From Sporomusa sphaeroides DSM 2875 (GTDB lineage Bacteria; Bacillota; Negativicutes; Sporomusales; Sporomusaceae), in assembly GCF_001941975.2 (NCBI RefSeq), contig NZ_CP146991.1:4275001-4339000 (forward strand): a DNA stretch of 64,000 nt, given 5' to 3'. The position numbers were made by a program, and so were the translations under genes. This document shows, in pieces, positions 17,518 through 26,457 of this stretch. The notes under the pieces were generated by a model. It made no database searches. It worked only from the letters and a program-made list of their open reading frames with translations, and was not told the DNA's origin. Within the stretch, counting starts at the first letter, position 1. Each line of letters opens with the position of its first letter.

Positions 17518-18423
17518 CTACCCTTCTACAAAATAATCAGAATCAATCCGTTTAATCTCATATATAGTCTCGGTAGTCACGCCAACACCATAATCAATCA
17601 TCAACTGTGCTAATTGAGTTCCGTCAATTAATACGATCCGGTTACCTATTCTGGTGGCTACATCGCGGGCTGTTGCGGTAAAAGCGGAAGTAGTAATAAA
17701 GATTCCTTTATGAGCACCCTTCAGTTGCAAGGCCCCAATAAATCCTTGAATATCAGGACTCCTAACAGAATTCTTCCACCGTTTAGCCTGCACATAAATG
17801 ACATCCAGGCCTAAGCGGTCTTCTTTTATTATCCCATCGATCCCTTCATCACCGGACTTGCCAACTACCTGCGCGGCATCTTCCCGTGAACCGCCGTACC
17901 CCATCTTCAGTAGCAAATCCAGGACTAAGTGTTCAAAGAATTTTGGTGACTGGTCGGCGATTTGCTGTAATAGTTCATCAGCTAACGCATTTCTCAATTC
18001 CTGATAATAGTTATGAAGCATTTCCCGTGGCGTTTTGTCATTATTATCATCCGGTATAGACTGGTCATCCTTGGGCCGGACTTGCTGTTTAAATTCCCTA
18101 AACTCAGGAAATTGGCTCAATATGCACATATCAATGCGGGGAGGTTTTTGTAGTAGCAGGGTCCGCCCCCGTTCGGTAATACGGAATTGTCCGGATGCTA
18201 TCGCTTCAATAAGCAGTGCTTTTTTTAAATATGTTCGGGCCCAACCAAGGCGATTATAAAAGATAGACTGTAAACCAGACGGCAATTGGCGGGTACGTTC
18301 CTCTTCATCCAGTTGCATTTGGTCTGCTAATACCTGATGAAGCTCTTTTAGCGAATGCACGTTACCATCAGCTAACCGCTGCAAAAAAGGCAGCATAATG
18401 TCTTTATAGGTTGGCATAGTCAT
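17518..18423 (-). CDS. mrr: Mrr-type restriction endonuclease
   Basis: The 301-residue protein has an N-terminal Mrr_N winged-helix domain (residues 1-100) and a C-terminal Mrr catalytic domain. The nuclease residues are in GKSGDEGIDGIIKEDRLG and VIYVQAKRW, the D...QxK form typical of Mrr. This family cuts methylated DNA. The start has a GGAGG site 9 bases upstream. It lies 74 bases upstream of hsdR on the same strand. Together with hsdRMS it makes a restriction cluster attacking both unmodified and modified DNA. Confidence 0.92.
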   Translation of the reverse strand: MTMPTYKDIMLPFLQRLADGNVHSLKELHQVLADQMQLDEEERTRQLPSGLQSIFYNRLGWARTYLKKALLIEAIASGQFRITERGRTLLLQKPPRIDMCILSQFPEFREFKQQVRPKDDQSIPDDNNDKTPREMLHNYYQELRNALADELLQQIADQSPKFFEHLVLDLLLKMGYGGSREDAAQVVGKSGDEGIDGIIKEDRLGLDVIYVQAKRWKNSVRSPDIQGFIGALQLKGAHKGIFITTSAFTATARDVATRIGNRIVLIDGTQLAQLMIDYGVGVTTETIYEIKRIDSDYFVEG

Positions 18424-18721
18424 AGCAAAAAACCTCCAGGATTCCTACAAAAGTCAAGTTTTAAAAGAGACTTTAAGCAAAAGGTCTCACACCGCAATGA
18501 ACATAATTAAAGAAGCTACAAAATAGTTGTATTGTTTATCATTTTATATTCCCGTAAGAAGACAAAAAACCTGCCAACTTACGTTTGCCTTCGCCAAATT
18601 TGCCTTTGAAAAAGCAAGGGGACATTCAACTTACTTCTTTGAAATTTTATTTGACCTACAGCAGTAAATTCCGGCCATTAATTCCTTAAAAAGAATACAA
18701 GTTTTTACATTATATACGGGA
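18424..18721. other. gene-free stretch upstream of mrr
   Basis: About 300 A+T-rich bases without a credible gene. It contains GGGGACATTCAACTTACTTC at 18619-18638. The first ten bases resemble the GGGACATTC found just outside the left end of the insertion sequence. The promoter of mrr is presumably here but no clear boxes stand out. Confidence 0.4.
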
Positions 18722-18812
18722 AATTAAGTAAAAAGGAGCAAGCGCTTCGCTCTACTCCTTTTCACTGTTTTAACCAGGAAGCTTCCAGAACCTGCTAACG
18801 GCCAATCAGTAG
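18722..18812 (+). repeat. 92-bp hairpin repeat, copy 2
   Basis: Second copy of the repeat at 3608-3699, same orientation, with one deleted base and three substitutions. The outer stem is kept with one mismatch. The conserved right half (GTTTTAACCAGGAAGCTTCC onward) is nearly identical, so conservation is not limited to the hairpin. Confidence 0.8.
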
Positions 18813-18888
18813 GATATTATTATCAAAACAGCGAATGTACTTTAACAGTGTTTCATACTATCACAAGTTGAAAGGAATACCTGCTGTC

Positions 18889-19149
18889 ATGTTGAAATTA
18901 CTGTTAACTTTGCTGTCCAATAAGCAACTGCATACTCTTGCCTATATACTCACAGCACTTGGCCCCAATAAATCGCTTACACTGGCAACCAGCTGTTTCC
19001 GGCTGTTCGTCCAGCTGCCAAAGAGCAAGATATTTTCCTGTCTCTCACTCCTGCTCCGGCCCCAGTATTTCCAGGATGCTATTACCCTGCTGCTGCTAAC
19101 CTTATTTTCGCCATCTGCCAGAAGGCATATTTATTCCCCACGCCGCTAG
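18889..19149 (+). CDS. possible small hydrophobic protein
   Basis: The frame from 18889 gives about 86 residues, rich in leucine (start MLKLLLTLLSNKQLHTLAYI, end SARRHIYSPRR). An AAAGGA lies 12 bases before the ATG. A typical terminator on the same strand follows 56 bases after the stop, which is the main reason to list it. I do not recognise the protein. It could equally be non-coding sequence inside a transcript. Confidence 0.25.
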   Translation: MLKLLLTLLSNKQLHTLAYILTALGPNKSLTLATSCFRLFVQLPKSKIFSCLSLLLRPQYFQDAITLLLLTLFSPSARRHIYSPRR

Positions 19150-19204
19150 GCAATAGGGCATTGCAAACTCCGTATCGTCTATAATAACGAAATCTGCTTA
19201 TACT

Positions 19205-19230
19205 ATCTGGCATATGCCGGATTTTTTTTT
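19205..19230 (+). terminator. intrinsic terminator
   Basis: ATCTGGC and GCCGGAT pair around a 4-base loop and are followed directly by nine T. It ends a plus-strand transcript from the 18.8-19.15 kb interval and insulates the XRE gene. Confidence 0.75.
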
Positions 19231-19309
19231 GCTCCGGCCCTGTACTCTACGGTTCGTTTATTGATAGTATCCGCGATATCCTCTAAACTTAAATTCGGAG
19301 GTGCTGCTA

Positions 19310-19894
19310 ATGGATTGCGATAAAATCGGCAAGTTACTCTATGACCTGCGAAAAGAAAAAAATATGACCCAAAAACAATTGGCTGACTTAATGAACATCA
19401 GTGATAAAACAATCAGCAAATGGGAGCGTGGTCTTGGCTGTCCGGACGTTTCGCTGCTCCCGGAGCTGTCGCAAATACTGGGAGTCAATATTGAGGATAT
19501 TCTGGCAGGCAAGCTTGATTTAAATGAAGCTATGGGAGGAAATATGAAAAACCTCAAATTTTTTGTCTGCCCGCAATGCAATAATCTCCTGACAGCAACA
19601 GGGGATGCCAATATCTCCTGCTGTGGCAAGAAATTAGAAGCCTTGTCTGCAGCAAAGGCAAATGAGAGTCATGTATTAACAATAGAACCGGTGGAAGATG
19701 AACTGTATGTTTCGGCTGCCCACGAAATGAAAAAAGAGCATTATATATCTTTTGTCGCTTATGTCACAGGCGATAGAGCTGTTATTGTAAAACAGTACCC
19801 TGAGTGGAATATGCAATTCCGGTTCCATAAGTCAGGACATGGCAAGCTCTACTTTCATTGTTCAAATCATGGGCTGTTTTATCAATTGATTTAA
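19310..19894 (+). CDS. XRE-family transcriptional regulator
   Basis: The 195-residue protein starts at ATG 19310, 7 bases after a GGAGGT site. Residues 1-60 form a Cro/cI helix-turn-helix (KNMTQKQLADLMNISDKTIS). The rest has a four-cysteine zinc-ribbon-like segment (FVCPQCNNLLTATGDANISC, then CGKK) and a desulfoferrodoxin-like C-terminal region (ISFVAYVTGDRAVIVKQYPE). This architecture is found in regulators of Clostridia and Negativicutes. Its targets are unknown, and it is transcribed alone. Confidence 0.85.
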   Translation: MDCDKIGKLLYDLRKEKNMTQKQLADLMNISDKTISKWERGLGCPDVSLLPELSQILGVNIEDILAGKLDLNEAMGGNMKNLKFFVCPQCNNLLTATGDANISCCGKKLEALSAAKANESHVLTIEPVEDELYVSAAHEMKKEHYISFVAYVTGDRAVIVKQYPEWNMQFRFHKSGHGKLYFHCSNHGLFYQLI

Positions 19895-19923
19895 GTGTGT
19901 AAAATTAAGTGTGTAAAAATTAA

Positions 19924-19977
19924 AGGAGACAGACTTGCTATGCCATTTGTGCCCGCAAATCTGTCTCCTGTCTTTTT
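19924..19977 (+). terminator. terminator after the XRE regulator
   Basis: GGAGACAGA with TCTGTCTCC plus TTGC with GCAA form a stem of about 13 bp with one mismatch, followed by TGTCTTTTTAG, 30 bases after the stop codon. Confidence 0.75.
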
Positions 19978-20089
19978 AGCCTGTCCCACTTGCTCACCCA
20001 GCAGGCAACCCCTCCAGACTGTCTCTATCGCTCAGGCCCAGCCCTGCTGTTGCTGTATCGGAACGACAGCTGCCGGCTATTATCAGAGA

Positions 20090-21130
20090 TTAATCTGTTC
20101 TATGAATATTGCCGAGAGAGACTCCGGGCGACTTATAGCGCCTAAAATATTTGGTATGAGACAGTGCCGACAATAACGCCGCCAGTGGTTTTATCCGTAA
20201 AACATGATGCAATAGCCGGTACATCAGTGCCACACTGCTCAGGATATATACATATTGTATCAAGAACCAAATGCTCCCTGGCAGCTGGCCGATGAAACTC
20301 CAGCCAAGGTTACCGGAAATCCAGAAATAAACAGGAATTGTTCCAATATAATTATAGAGAAACAAGGTAAAAGGACTAACCTGAATCGCCTGTTGGGGGC
20401 AGAAATTCATACAGGCCATGCAGCTGTCACAGGAGTAAGTCCAATAGGGCTTATTCCCAAGCATCTGTATCGATTGCTTGGGACAAATCTGTTTACACAA
20501 ACTGCAGCCATTGCACTTGTCAGAGGCAAAGAACAATTTAGCTAACAGCATCTGACCAATTATTAAATAGCCGAAAGAAACACCGGCCAGTAAAACGCCG
20601 AGTACCAAAGGAATAAAGCCATTATAAAAAGAGCGCCCTAATGCAATTGTCTGAGCAAGCCTTTTTACTTTTTGCTCTCCTCTATCGACGATAACCTTAA
20701 CATTTTTATCACTTAATCCCCAATGCAGGGCTGTCCAGTTAGAGGGCATGTCGATAGCGGCAACTCCTCTTACTTTGTATCCCCGAAGCCACAATAGCAC
20801 AGCGATAAGATATCCTGCCGTTCCCTCCATTCCAGGTAATGACAATCCTAGTATCCTTGTACCCGCCCGCGTTGGCAGCAGTACAGCATGGACACCATTA
20901 CCCGCTGGCAGCCGGAATATATATTTTATCATTAACCAGGGAGCGGTAAAACCATGTGTAGGATAGCTGAATACCAATAAATCATTATCTCCGACAGTAA
21001 CCGTTGCCTGTTGTTCTCTTATCTGATGAAGCCCGGTGTGTATCCCCTCCATTGATTCGGAAAACCATTTGGCAACCTTATAGGAGTTTCCTGTTCCAGA
21101 CATAAAAAATGCCGTTATCCTGGCATACAA
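20090..21130 (-). CDS. EFR1-type flavodoxin/ferredoxin membrane protein
   Basis: The 346-residue protein combines a flavodoxin-like N-terminal domain (FFMSGTGNSYKVAKWFSE, FMN phosphate-binding loop) with two 4Fe-4S motifs (CNGCSLCKQICP near residue 210 and CDSCMACMNFCP near 235). Hydrophobic helices lie before and after the iron-sulfur part. This is the EFR1 family of fused electron carriers. The flanking membrane segments suggest it works at the membrane. The electron donor and acceptor are not evident. It lies downstream of the phosphopantetheinyl transferase gene, separated by 54 bases. Confidence 0.8.
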   Translation of the reverse strand: MYARITAFFMSGTGNSYKVAKWFSESMEGIHTGLHQIREQQATVTVGDNDLLVFSYPTHGFTAPWLMIKYIFRLPAGNGVHAVLLPTRAGTRILGLSLPGMEGTAGYLIAVLLWLRGYKVRGVAAIDMPSNWTALHWGLSDKNVKVIVDRGEQKVKRLAQTIALGRSFYNGFIPLVLGVLLAGVSFGYLIIGQMLLAKLFFASDKCNGCSLCKQICPKQSIQMLGNKPYWTYSCDSCMACMNFCPQQAIQVSPFTLFLYNYIGTIPVYFWISGNLGWSFIGQLPGSIWFLIQYVYILSSVALMYRLLHHVLRIKPLAALLSALSHTKYFRRYKSPGVSLGNIHRTD

Positions 21131-21184
21131 CTTATCACCTCACTAACTTTCTATATACTAGGATCAGTTCATGTAACTTTTAGC

Positions 21185-21871
21185 CTATACCAGCAGCTGT
21201 TCAAAATAAGTTATCGTAACATATTCCGGCGCCGGGGGTAAAACAGTTTCCCCCAGCGCGCATACGGCTATCCGGTAATTTGGTTCCGGTTTATATTCCC
21301 GAAACCTGCCGCCGCTCCGGCGGCCGTCTGTCAGACATTCAAGCAGACCATCACCTGTTGTTCTTAGCGTAAGGGAAGATGGCTCGATGCTCAGACCTTT
21401 GCCCACTGCCTTAACAAAACTCTCTTTTAATGTCCAGATACGAAAAAAATAGTCAACCGCAGCCTCGTGCTCCAACTGCTGATAATAAACAAACTCTTCC
21501 GGCGAAAGCACCATCGCCGCCACAGCAAGGTCCAGCGTCCTTTGCACCTGCTCCACATCTATCCCTACCGGAACGTTAGCAAAGGCGCCGACTACCCAGC
21601 AACCGGAATGCGAGATATTAAAATGAAAATCCGGTGCAAAAGACAAATAGGGTTTACCGTACTGATTGGTTGAAAAATGAATCTCTTGGTTTTCAATATG
21701 AAGCAAATCGGCGATTGTTTTTCTAACCAGCAGTTCGCCGCACACACTTCGCAGCCTATCTGCCGGCTGACGCAAATCTCCAATCCTGTTTGCCCTTTCC
21801 CGGCATAGTAAAGGCAGAAAGGGACGATAGTCATCTGCCTTCAGATCCAGCTTTAGCGCCAATACTTTCAT
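21185..21871 (-). CDS. 4'-phosphopantetheinyl transferase, Sfp type
   Basis: The 228-residue enzyme moves phosphopantetheine from CoA to a carrier-protein serine. The hallmark motifs are FNISHSGCWVVGAFANVPVG, then GIDVEQV (magnesium-binding D and E) and WTLKESFVKAVGKGLSIEP. Sfp-type enzymes usually serve peptide or polyketide synthases, but none lies in the window. It follows the large regulator gene by about 40 bases on the same strand, so the regulator, this gene and perhaps EFR1 may be one transcript. Confidence 0.9.
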   Translation of the reverse strand: MKVLALKLDLKADDYRPFLPLLCRERANRIGDLRQPADRLRSVCGELLVRKTIADLLHIENQEIHFSTNQYGKPYLSFAPDFHFNISHSGCWVVGAFANVPVGIDVEQVQRTLDLAVAAMVLSPEEFVYYQQLEHEAAVDYFFRIWTLKESFVKAVGKGLSIEPSSLTLRTTGDGLLECLTDGRRSGGRFREYKPEPNYRIAVCALGETVLPPAPEYVTITYFEQLLV

Positions 21872-21909
21872 CTGCGATACTCCTTAACCACCTTCTAATC
21901 AAAGGTTCG

Positions 21910-24900
21910 CTACTGCATCAGATTCCGGTACAAATCATGAAGCTGCGTCGATGGCCTGAGACCGAGCTCTTTCTGCAAAATAGCCTCCGCCTTCTGATAT
22001 TGCCTGATTGCCGCCGTACGGCTGCCCTGACCGGCATACGCCTTCATCAGCAAGGCATGCGTTTCTTCCGCAAAAGGATCTTCTTCCGCCACAATCTGCA
22101 AATGGGTTATTGCTTGCCCATACGAGCTCAGCTCCAGGTAGTGACGCGCCAGGCTCATCCGGATTTCGGCATATAGCCGCTTTAGCTTCTCCCGGCTGTG
22201 GAGCAGCCAGCAATAATCCAGGGCTGTCAGATAATCCCCCCGGTAAAGCGCCACCGCCTGTTCCAGACAGGCCTCGCGTTCTTTCGGGGAAGTCTCCTTG
22301 CGCAGCCCGGTGGCTGCAAGTTCCTCAAACCGCTGCGTATCACGGCACACACTGTCCGGTCGCAGGCTGTAGCGCTTGCCGCTATAACAAAGAATATCCG
22401 GACAACCTGCCTTGCTTAGCAGCTTCCGCAGACGATGCAGCGTAACATGAAAAATATTGGCAGCGTTTTCCGCATCCATATCCGGCCATAAGTCCTCCTG
22501 TATCCGCTCCCGGTCGACCGGTTCCCCCTTGTGAATCAGATAAGCCAAAAGGTCCTGCGTTTTGGCGGTGCGCCAGCCGGTTTTGCCCAGTTCCACGCCC
22601 TGCAGCAGAACCTTAAAACCACCCAGCATGTTGACCTGCAGCAAAACGGCAGGCAGTTCCGCATAACTTGCCCCCGGCACCGCCGGAATACCCAGGCGCC
22701 GGGCCGCCAAACGCGCCGGCTGTGAAACCGCCGCAGCGGCGTCACCGGTTAAGCCTGTGATGAGAGCAATGGCCTGATCACCGCGGATTTCGGCCAGCGG
22801 CGCGATGACCCGCAAACGGACTTCCGGATCGTTGTGCCCGGCCAGGCGTGTAAGCAGCGACAAAGCCTGTTCCCCCTTGCGCACCAGAATGCGCTGAACA
22901 AACGTGACTTCCGTTCCGCTGGTCAATCCGATTTCCAATACCGGCTGCAACATCTCATAATGGGTCAGGAAAAGCTGCTGGCATTGAATCCGCGCAGCCA
23001 GTGCCAGCGCTCTTTGAGCATAAGCCTCAGCTCCCGCGGCTTCTCCCTCGACTGCGCACAGCCAGGACTGAAAAGCGCAGGCATGAGCAAGCCCTTTGTT
23101 AAAACCTATCTCTGTTAAAGCCTCAATTGCGGCGGCGAGCATCTCCTTGCCTTTCGCCATACTCCCGGTCTGCACAAAGACCGTCGCGCCGACCGCACGG
23201 CACACTGCCAGGGCAAGCCCTGCCTGCGGCTCCGCGATGGCTAACGCCGCTTCCGTTTTGAGACGCGCCTCTGACAATCGCCCCTGCAAATCCAGGGACA
23301 GCCCCCAAAAAACCAAATTCAAGGCCCGGAAAAAATGCTCGCCGTTATGCTCCTGCAAAAGCCGGTTTGCTTTTTCATGACATTGTTCAGCCAATTGCCA
23401 TTCCTGCCGGTCGGTATGCAAACCGGCCAGTTGCAGGTATGCCGAGGGCAAAGCTTCGGCAAGCCCGAGATTTTCCTTAATGGCAATATTACGCCTGGCA
23501 TACTCCAGTGCCTTCTCCAGTTCTCCCCAGTCCTGGTAGATGCTCGCAATGCTGTCCTGTGCGTAATAACCGGGCAAAACCCGCTCCGGCAGCAGGCTGG
23601 CTCCTTGCTGATACTGGTGCAGTGCTTTCGGATATTCGCCCTGCATATAGTAGATATTGCCCAGCCCCTCCAGCAGATGGGCCATTAAATAATTGTTGCC
23701 GCTGCTCCGGGCAGAGGCGAACGCTTCCAGCAGAACAGCTTCCGCCTCCTGCAGCCGGCCAAGCACCAGCAGAATCAGTGATTTTTCCATCGGCAAATCA
23801 AACCGCTGCGCTCTTTGTTCAGGCGGTATCTGGTCAACGACCTGTTCGAGCAGTTCCAGGCTTTGGCTGAAAAGTCCGCGGCAGCGCCATATCCGGGCCT
23901 GCAGCAAACGGCTCTCAGTCAAACCGCCCTGATTCCCCTGCGCAGCAAAACTTGTCTCCAGGCCATCCAGCCACTCTTCCGCTTCCTCCAGACACCCTTT
24001 GTACACTTCAACTGTCGCCCGGAGATAACGCAGCCAGGGATCGCGCTTCAGCCTTTGCCTGTCCAGGCTGTCAAGCCACCGGGACACTGTATGCCAAAGC
24101 CCCTGACCAAGCGCCCGGAGGCCGGCCTCCCTAACCGTATCACATAATATTTCCATATCCCCGGCAGCCCGGAAATATTCCACTGCAGCGTTTAGCTCCC
24201 CGCTTTGCAGGGCAAGCTTACCGGCCTTACACTGCCAGAGCGGACGCTCCTCCCCTAACCGCTCCAGCAAAAATTCCCGCAAAAGCTGATGGTAACGGTA
24301 TGCTTCCTCCGGGCATTCCAGCCGGCTGAGCAGCAGTTCCCTTTTATGCAACACCTTTAGCAGCCGGTGCGAATCGTCCCGCTCCAGCAGCCGGTCACAG
24401 GCTTCGGCGGTGATGACATCCAATACCGAAATGGTTTGCATAAAATCGACCAGTTCTGCCGGCTGCCGGGCCAACACTTCCTCTGCCAGGTAACCGTGCA
24501 AATCGGCCTCTTCTCCTGCCAGCAGGCTGAGTTCGGAGCCTTCTTTATACATATTGGCCGCAAACGTTACAGCCACCGGCCAGCCGTTGAGCCTGCGAAC
24601 CAGAGCTTCCCGCTCCGGCGACAGGCAGCCGGGACCCCTGACCGGCAAAAACGCCTGTACTTCTTCGTCTGTGAATCGCAGCTGTTCAGCCCCTACGGTG
24701 AGCAGTCCGGCTGTGTCCCGCAAGCGGTAGGCATTAAACGGCGGCAGGGTGCGGCCGGCAATCATAACCTGGATATGCTCCGGCAGATGCAGCAGCAAAT
24801 CTTCTACAAACTGATGTACAAAAGAGTTGGTAATCACATGGTAATCATCCAAAGCCACCAGGAGCGGAACCATTTCATACCGTGACAGTTCCCGGACAAA

Positions 24901-25239
24901 GGCGGTAACAAACAGCCGCTGCCGGCCCGCTGCTCCGCCGCCAAGCAAGGGCAGCACCTGGGCGCCGAAACCGGCCAGCGCCTGCTCCAGGCTTGCTGCC
25001 AGATAACGCAGAAATACCACCGGATCATTGTCATATACGTCCAATTGACACCAGGCCAGCTTCCGGTCCATTGCTTTCGCTGCCTGCAGCATGGCCACCG
25101 TCTTGCCGTAACCGGCAGGCGCTGTTAAAAACGCAACCTGGCACCCGTCTGTTCCGGCAATTCTATCGGCGATTCTCGGTCTGTCCAGCATGCCGCCGCG
25201 CTGCGGCGGCATGATTTTGGCAAGCAGCAATTCGTCCAT
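21910..25239 (-). CDS. large STAND-ATPase regulator with TPR, HEAT-like and BTAD domains
   Basis: The 1109-residue protein is built in order as follows. A MalT-like NTPase has Walker A LTAPAGYGKTVAM near residue 40 and the acidic LLVALDDYH near 130. A winged region and long TPR superhelix follow (about 330-820), then two short HEAT-like units near residues 820-870 (HNDPEVRLRVIAPLAEIRGD). An OmpR-type winged helix comes next (KTQDLLAYLIHKGEPVDRER), then a bacterial transcriptional activation domain (BTAD, about 990-1109). This is an activator of the SARP/MalT kind, normally triggered by a ligand. It lies next to the PPTase gene and diverges from csgG, both possible targets. Confidence 0.85.
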   Translation of the reverse strand: MDELLLAKIMPPQRGGMLDRPRIADRIAGTDGCQVAFLTAPAGYGKTVAMLQAAKAMDRKLAWCQLDVYDNDPVVFLRYLAASLEQALAGFGAQVLPLLGGGAAGRQRLFVTAFVRELSRYEMVPLLVALDDYHVITNSFVHQFVEDLLLHLPEHIQVMIAGRTLPPFNAYRLRDTAGLLTVGAEQLRFTDEEVQAFLPVRGPGCLSPEREALVRRLNGWPVAVTFAANMYKEGSELSLLAGEEADLHGYLAEEVLARQPAELVDFMQTISVLDVITAEACDRLLERDDSHRLLKVLHKRELLLSRLECPEEAYRYHQLLREFLLERLGEERPLWQCKAGKLALQSGELNAAVEYFRAAGDMEILCDTVREAGLRALGQGLWHTVSRWLDSLDRQRLKRDPWLRYLRATVEVYKGCLEEAEEWLDGLETSFAAQGNQGGLTESRLLQARIWRCRGLFSQSLELLEQVVDQIPPEQRAQRFDLPMEKSLILLVLGRLQEAEAVLLEAFASARSSGNNYLMAHLLEGLGNIYYMQGEYPKALHQYQQGASLLPERVLPGYYAQDSIASIYQDWGELEKALEYARRNIAIKENLGLAEALPSAYLQLAGLHTDRQEWQLAEQCHEKANRLLQEHNGEHFFRALNLVFWGLSLDLQGRLSEARLKTEAALAIAEPQAGLALAVCRAVGATVFVQTGSMAKGKEMLAAAIEALTEIGFNKGLAHACAFQSWLCAVEGEAAGAEAYAQRALALAARIQCQQLFLTHYEMLQPVLEIGLTSGTEVTFVQRILVRKGEQALSLLTRLAGHNDPEVRLRVIAPLAEIRGDQAIALITGLTGDAAAAVSQPARLAARRLGIPAVPGASYAELPAVLLQVNMLGGFKVLLQGVELGKTGWRTAKTQDLLAYLIHKGEPVDRERIQEDLWPDMDAENAANIFHVTLHRLRKLLSKAGCPDILCYSGKRYSLRPDSVCRDTQRFEELAATGLRKETSPKEREACLEQAVALYRGDYLTALDYCWLLHSREKLKRLYAEIRMSLARHYLELSSYGQAITHLQIVAEEDPFAEETHALLMKAYAGQGSRTAAIRQYQKAEAILQKELGLRPSTQLHDLYRNLMQ

Positions 25240-25423
25240 GGCTCTCTCCCCCCGCTGTTGCGTATTTATTGTATATTTTAATTTTTCAGCACAGGCTGTA
25301 ATTCCTTTATTTTCCTTAAAAAAATTCGTTATAATAGCGCTTTACTCATCTATAAATTCCGGTTTTGTTAATTTTTTGGTAAGAGTGCCGCTGGTATACT
25401 AAATGAAAGGAGGTCATTCTATC

Positions 25424-26356
25424 GTGCAAAACAATATATTCAGAGCATTAACGCTCACGGTATCTGTTTTAATCGCGTTTATTTTCAGCACAGTACCGCA
25501 AACGGCAGCGGCGGCGGCAGCCGGCGGTCTGCGCTACACAGTCACGGTTTCCCAGTTTGAAAACCGGGCCGGCTGGTCTGGTCAATGGGATGTCGGCGAT
25601 GCCTGGGGCCTGGTGCTTACCGACGTTCTCAATCAAAGCGGTCGGTTTATTGTCCTTGGCGAGAAAGATATGCGCCAGGAAGCGCTGATCGAACAGGATT
25701 TCGCCAGTTCCGGACGGACTGCGCAAGGCGGCAAAACTCCCGTAACCGGCCAGATGACGCCTGCCCAGATACTGATCAAGGGTGCTATCACGCATATACA
25801 GGACACCGGTAAATCCGGCGGCGGTATTTCGGTTCGCGGTATATCGCTGGGAGGCAGCGGCGGCAAGGCGGAGGTAAATATCACGATGTATATGGTTGAC
25901 TCCACCACCGGCCAGGTGCTGGCTTCCACCAATGTTATCGGGAAATCCTCCAGCAGCGGCCTCGGGGTCGGCTATCATGGTCCAGGCTGGTCCGGCACCT
26001 ATGCCAACTTCCAAAAGAGCAATGTCGGCAAAGCCATTCAAGACGCGGTAGCCCAGGGCTCCCAATGGATGATTGCACAATTGCCCAATGTCCCCTGGAC
26101 AGGCACGGTTTTCAGAGTGAATGGCGACAATATTTATATCAATCGCGGCAGCCGTGAAGGCGTGGTGGTCGGTCAGACCTTCGCGGTCGGCCATGCTGAT
26201 ATCATTCGGGATCCTGACACCGGCGAAGTTCTCGAGGAAATGGTAAATGAAGTAGCCCGCATTCGAGTTGTTTCCATTAAAGAAAAGCTGGCAGTCTGCC
26301 AGGTAATCAGCGGCAACCCGGGAGCCATTGCCGTAAACATGAAAATTCAGCCCTAA
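25424..26356 (+). CDS. CsgG-family protein
   Basis: The 310-residue protein starts at GTG 25424, 9 bases after a GGAGGT site. The ATG at 25403 overlaps that site. It has a signal peptide ending near TAAAAAAGG. The CsgG domain covers about residues 40-220 (YTVTVSQFENRAGW, VLTDVLNQSGRFIVLGEKDM, AQILIKGAITHIQDT). The C-terminal part (VFRVNGDNIYINRGSREGVV) resembles FlgT-type domains. CsgG-type proteins form or serve outer-membrane secretion pores. No lipobox cysteine is seen, unlike curli CsgG, and no curli genes are near. The gene supports the presence of an outer membrane. Confidence 0.85.
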   Translation: MQNNIFRALTLTVSVLIAFIFSTVPQTAAAAAAGGLRYTVTVSQFENRAGWSGQWDVGDAWGLVLTDVLNQSGRFIVLGEKDMRQEALIEQDFASSGRTAQGGKTPVTGQMTPAQILIKGAITHIQDTGKSGGGISVRGISLGGSGGKAEVNITMYMVDSTTGQVLASTNVIGKSSSSGLGVGYHGPGWSGTYANFQKSNVGKAIQDAVAQGSQWMIAQLPNVPWTGTVFRVNGDNIYINRGSREGVVVGQTFAVGHADIIRDPDTGEVLEEMVNEVARIRVVSIKEKLAVCQVISGNPGAIAVNMKIQP

Positions 26357-26382
26357 CCGGGCCAACCGCCACAAACATATTA

Positions 26383-26424
26383 AGAGTCCGCCCTGAAAGC
26401 ATGCAGCTTTTAGGGCGGACTCGA
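26383..26424. terminator. bidirectional terminator between csgG and the ABC-F gene
   Basis: GAGTCCGCCCT pairs with AGGGCGGACTC, extended by AAAGC/GCTTT, between two convergent genes. T-rich runs are weak on both sides. Confidence 0.6.
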
Positions 26425-26457
26425 GTTCTTAATCTTTGGTATATATAACGCGGCAGC

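Noticed and set aside
25469-26374. 301-codon open frame on the minus strand opposite csgG
   Set aside because: It is a shadow of the G+C-rich csgG gene. It lacks a ribosome site and known motifs, while the plus-strand protein has a signal peptide and family features.
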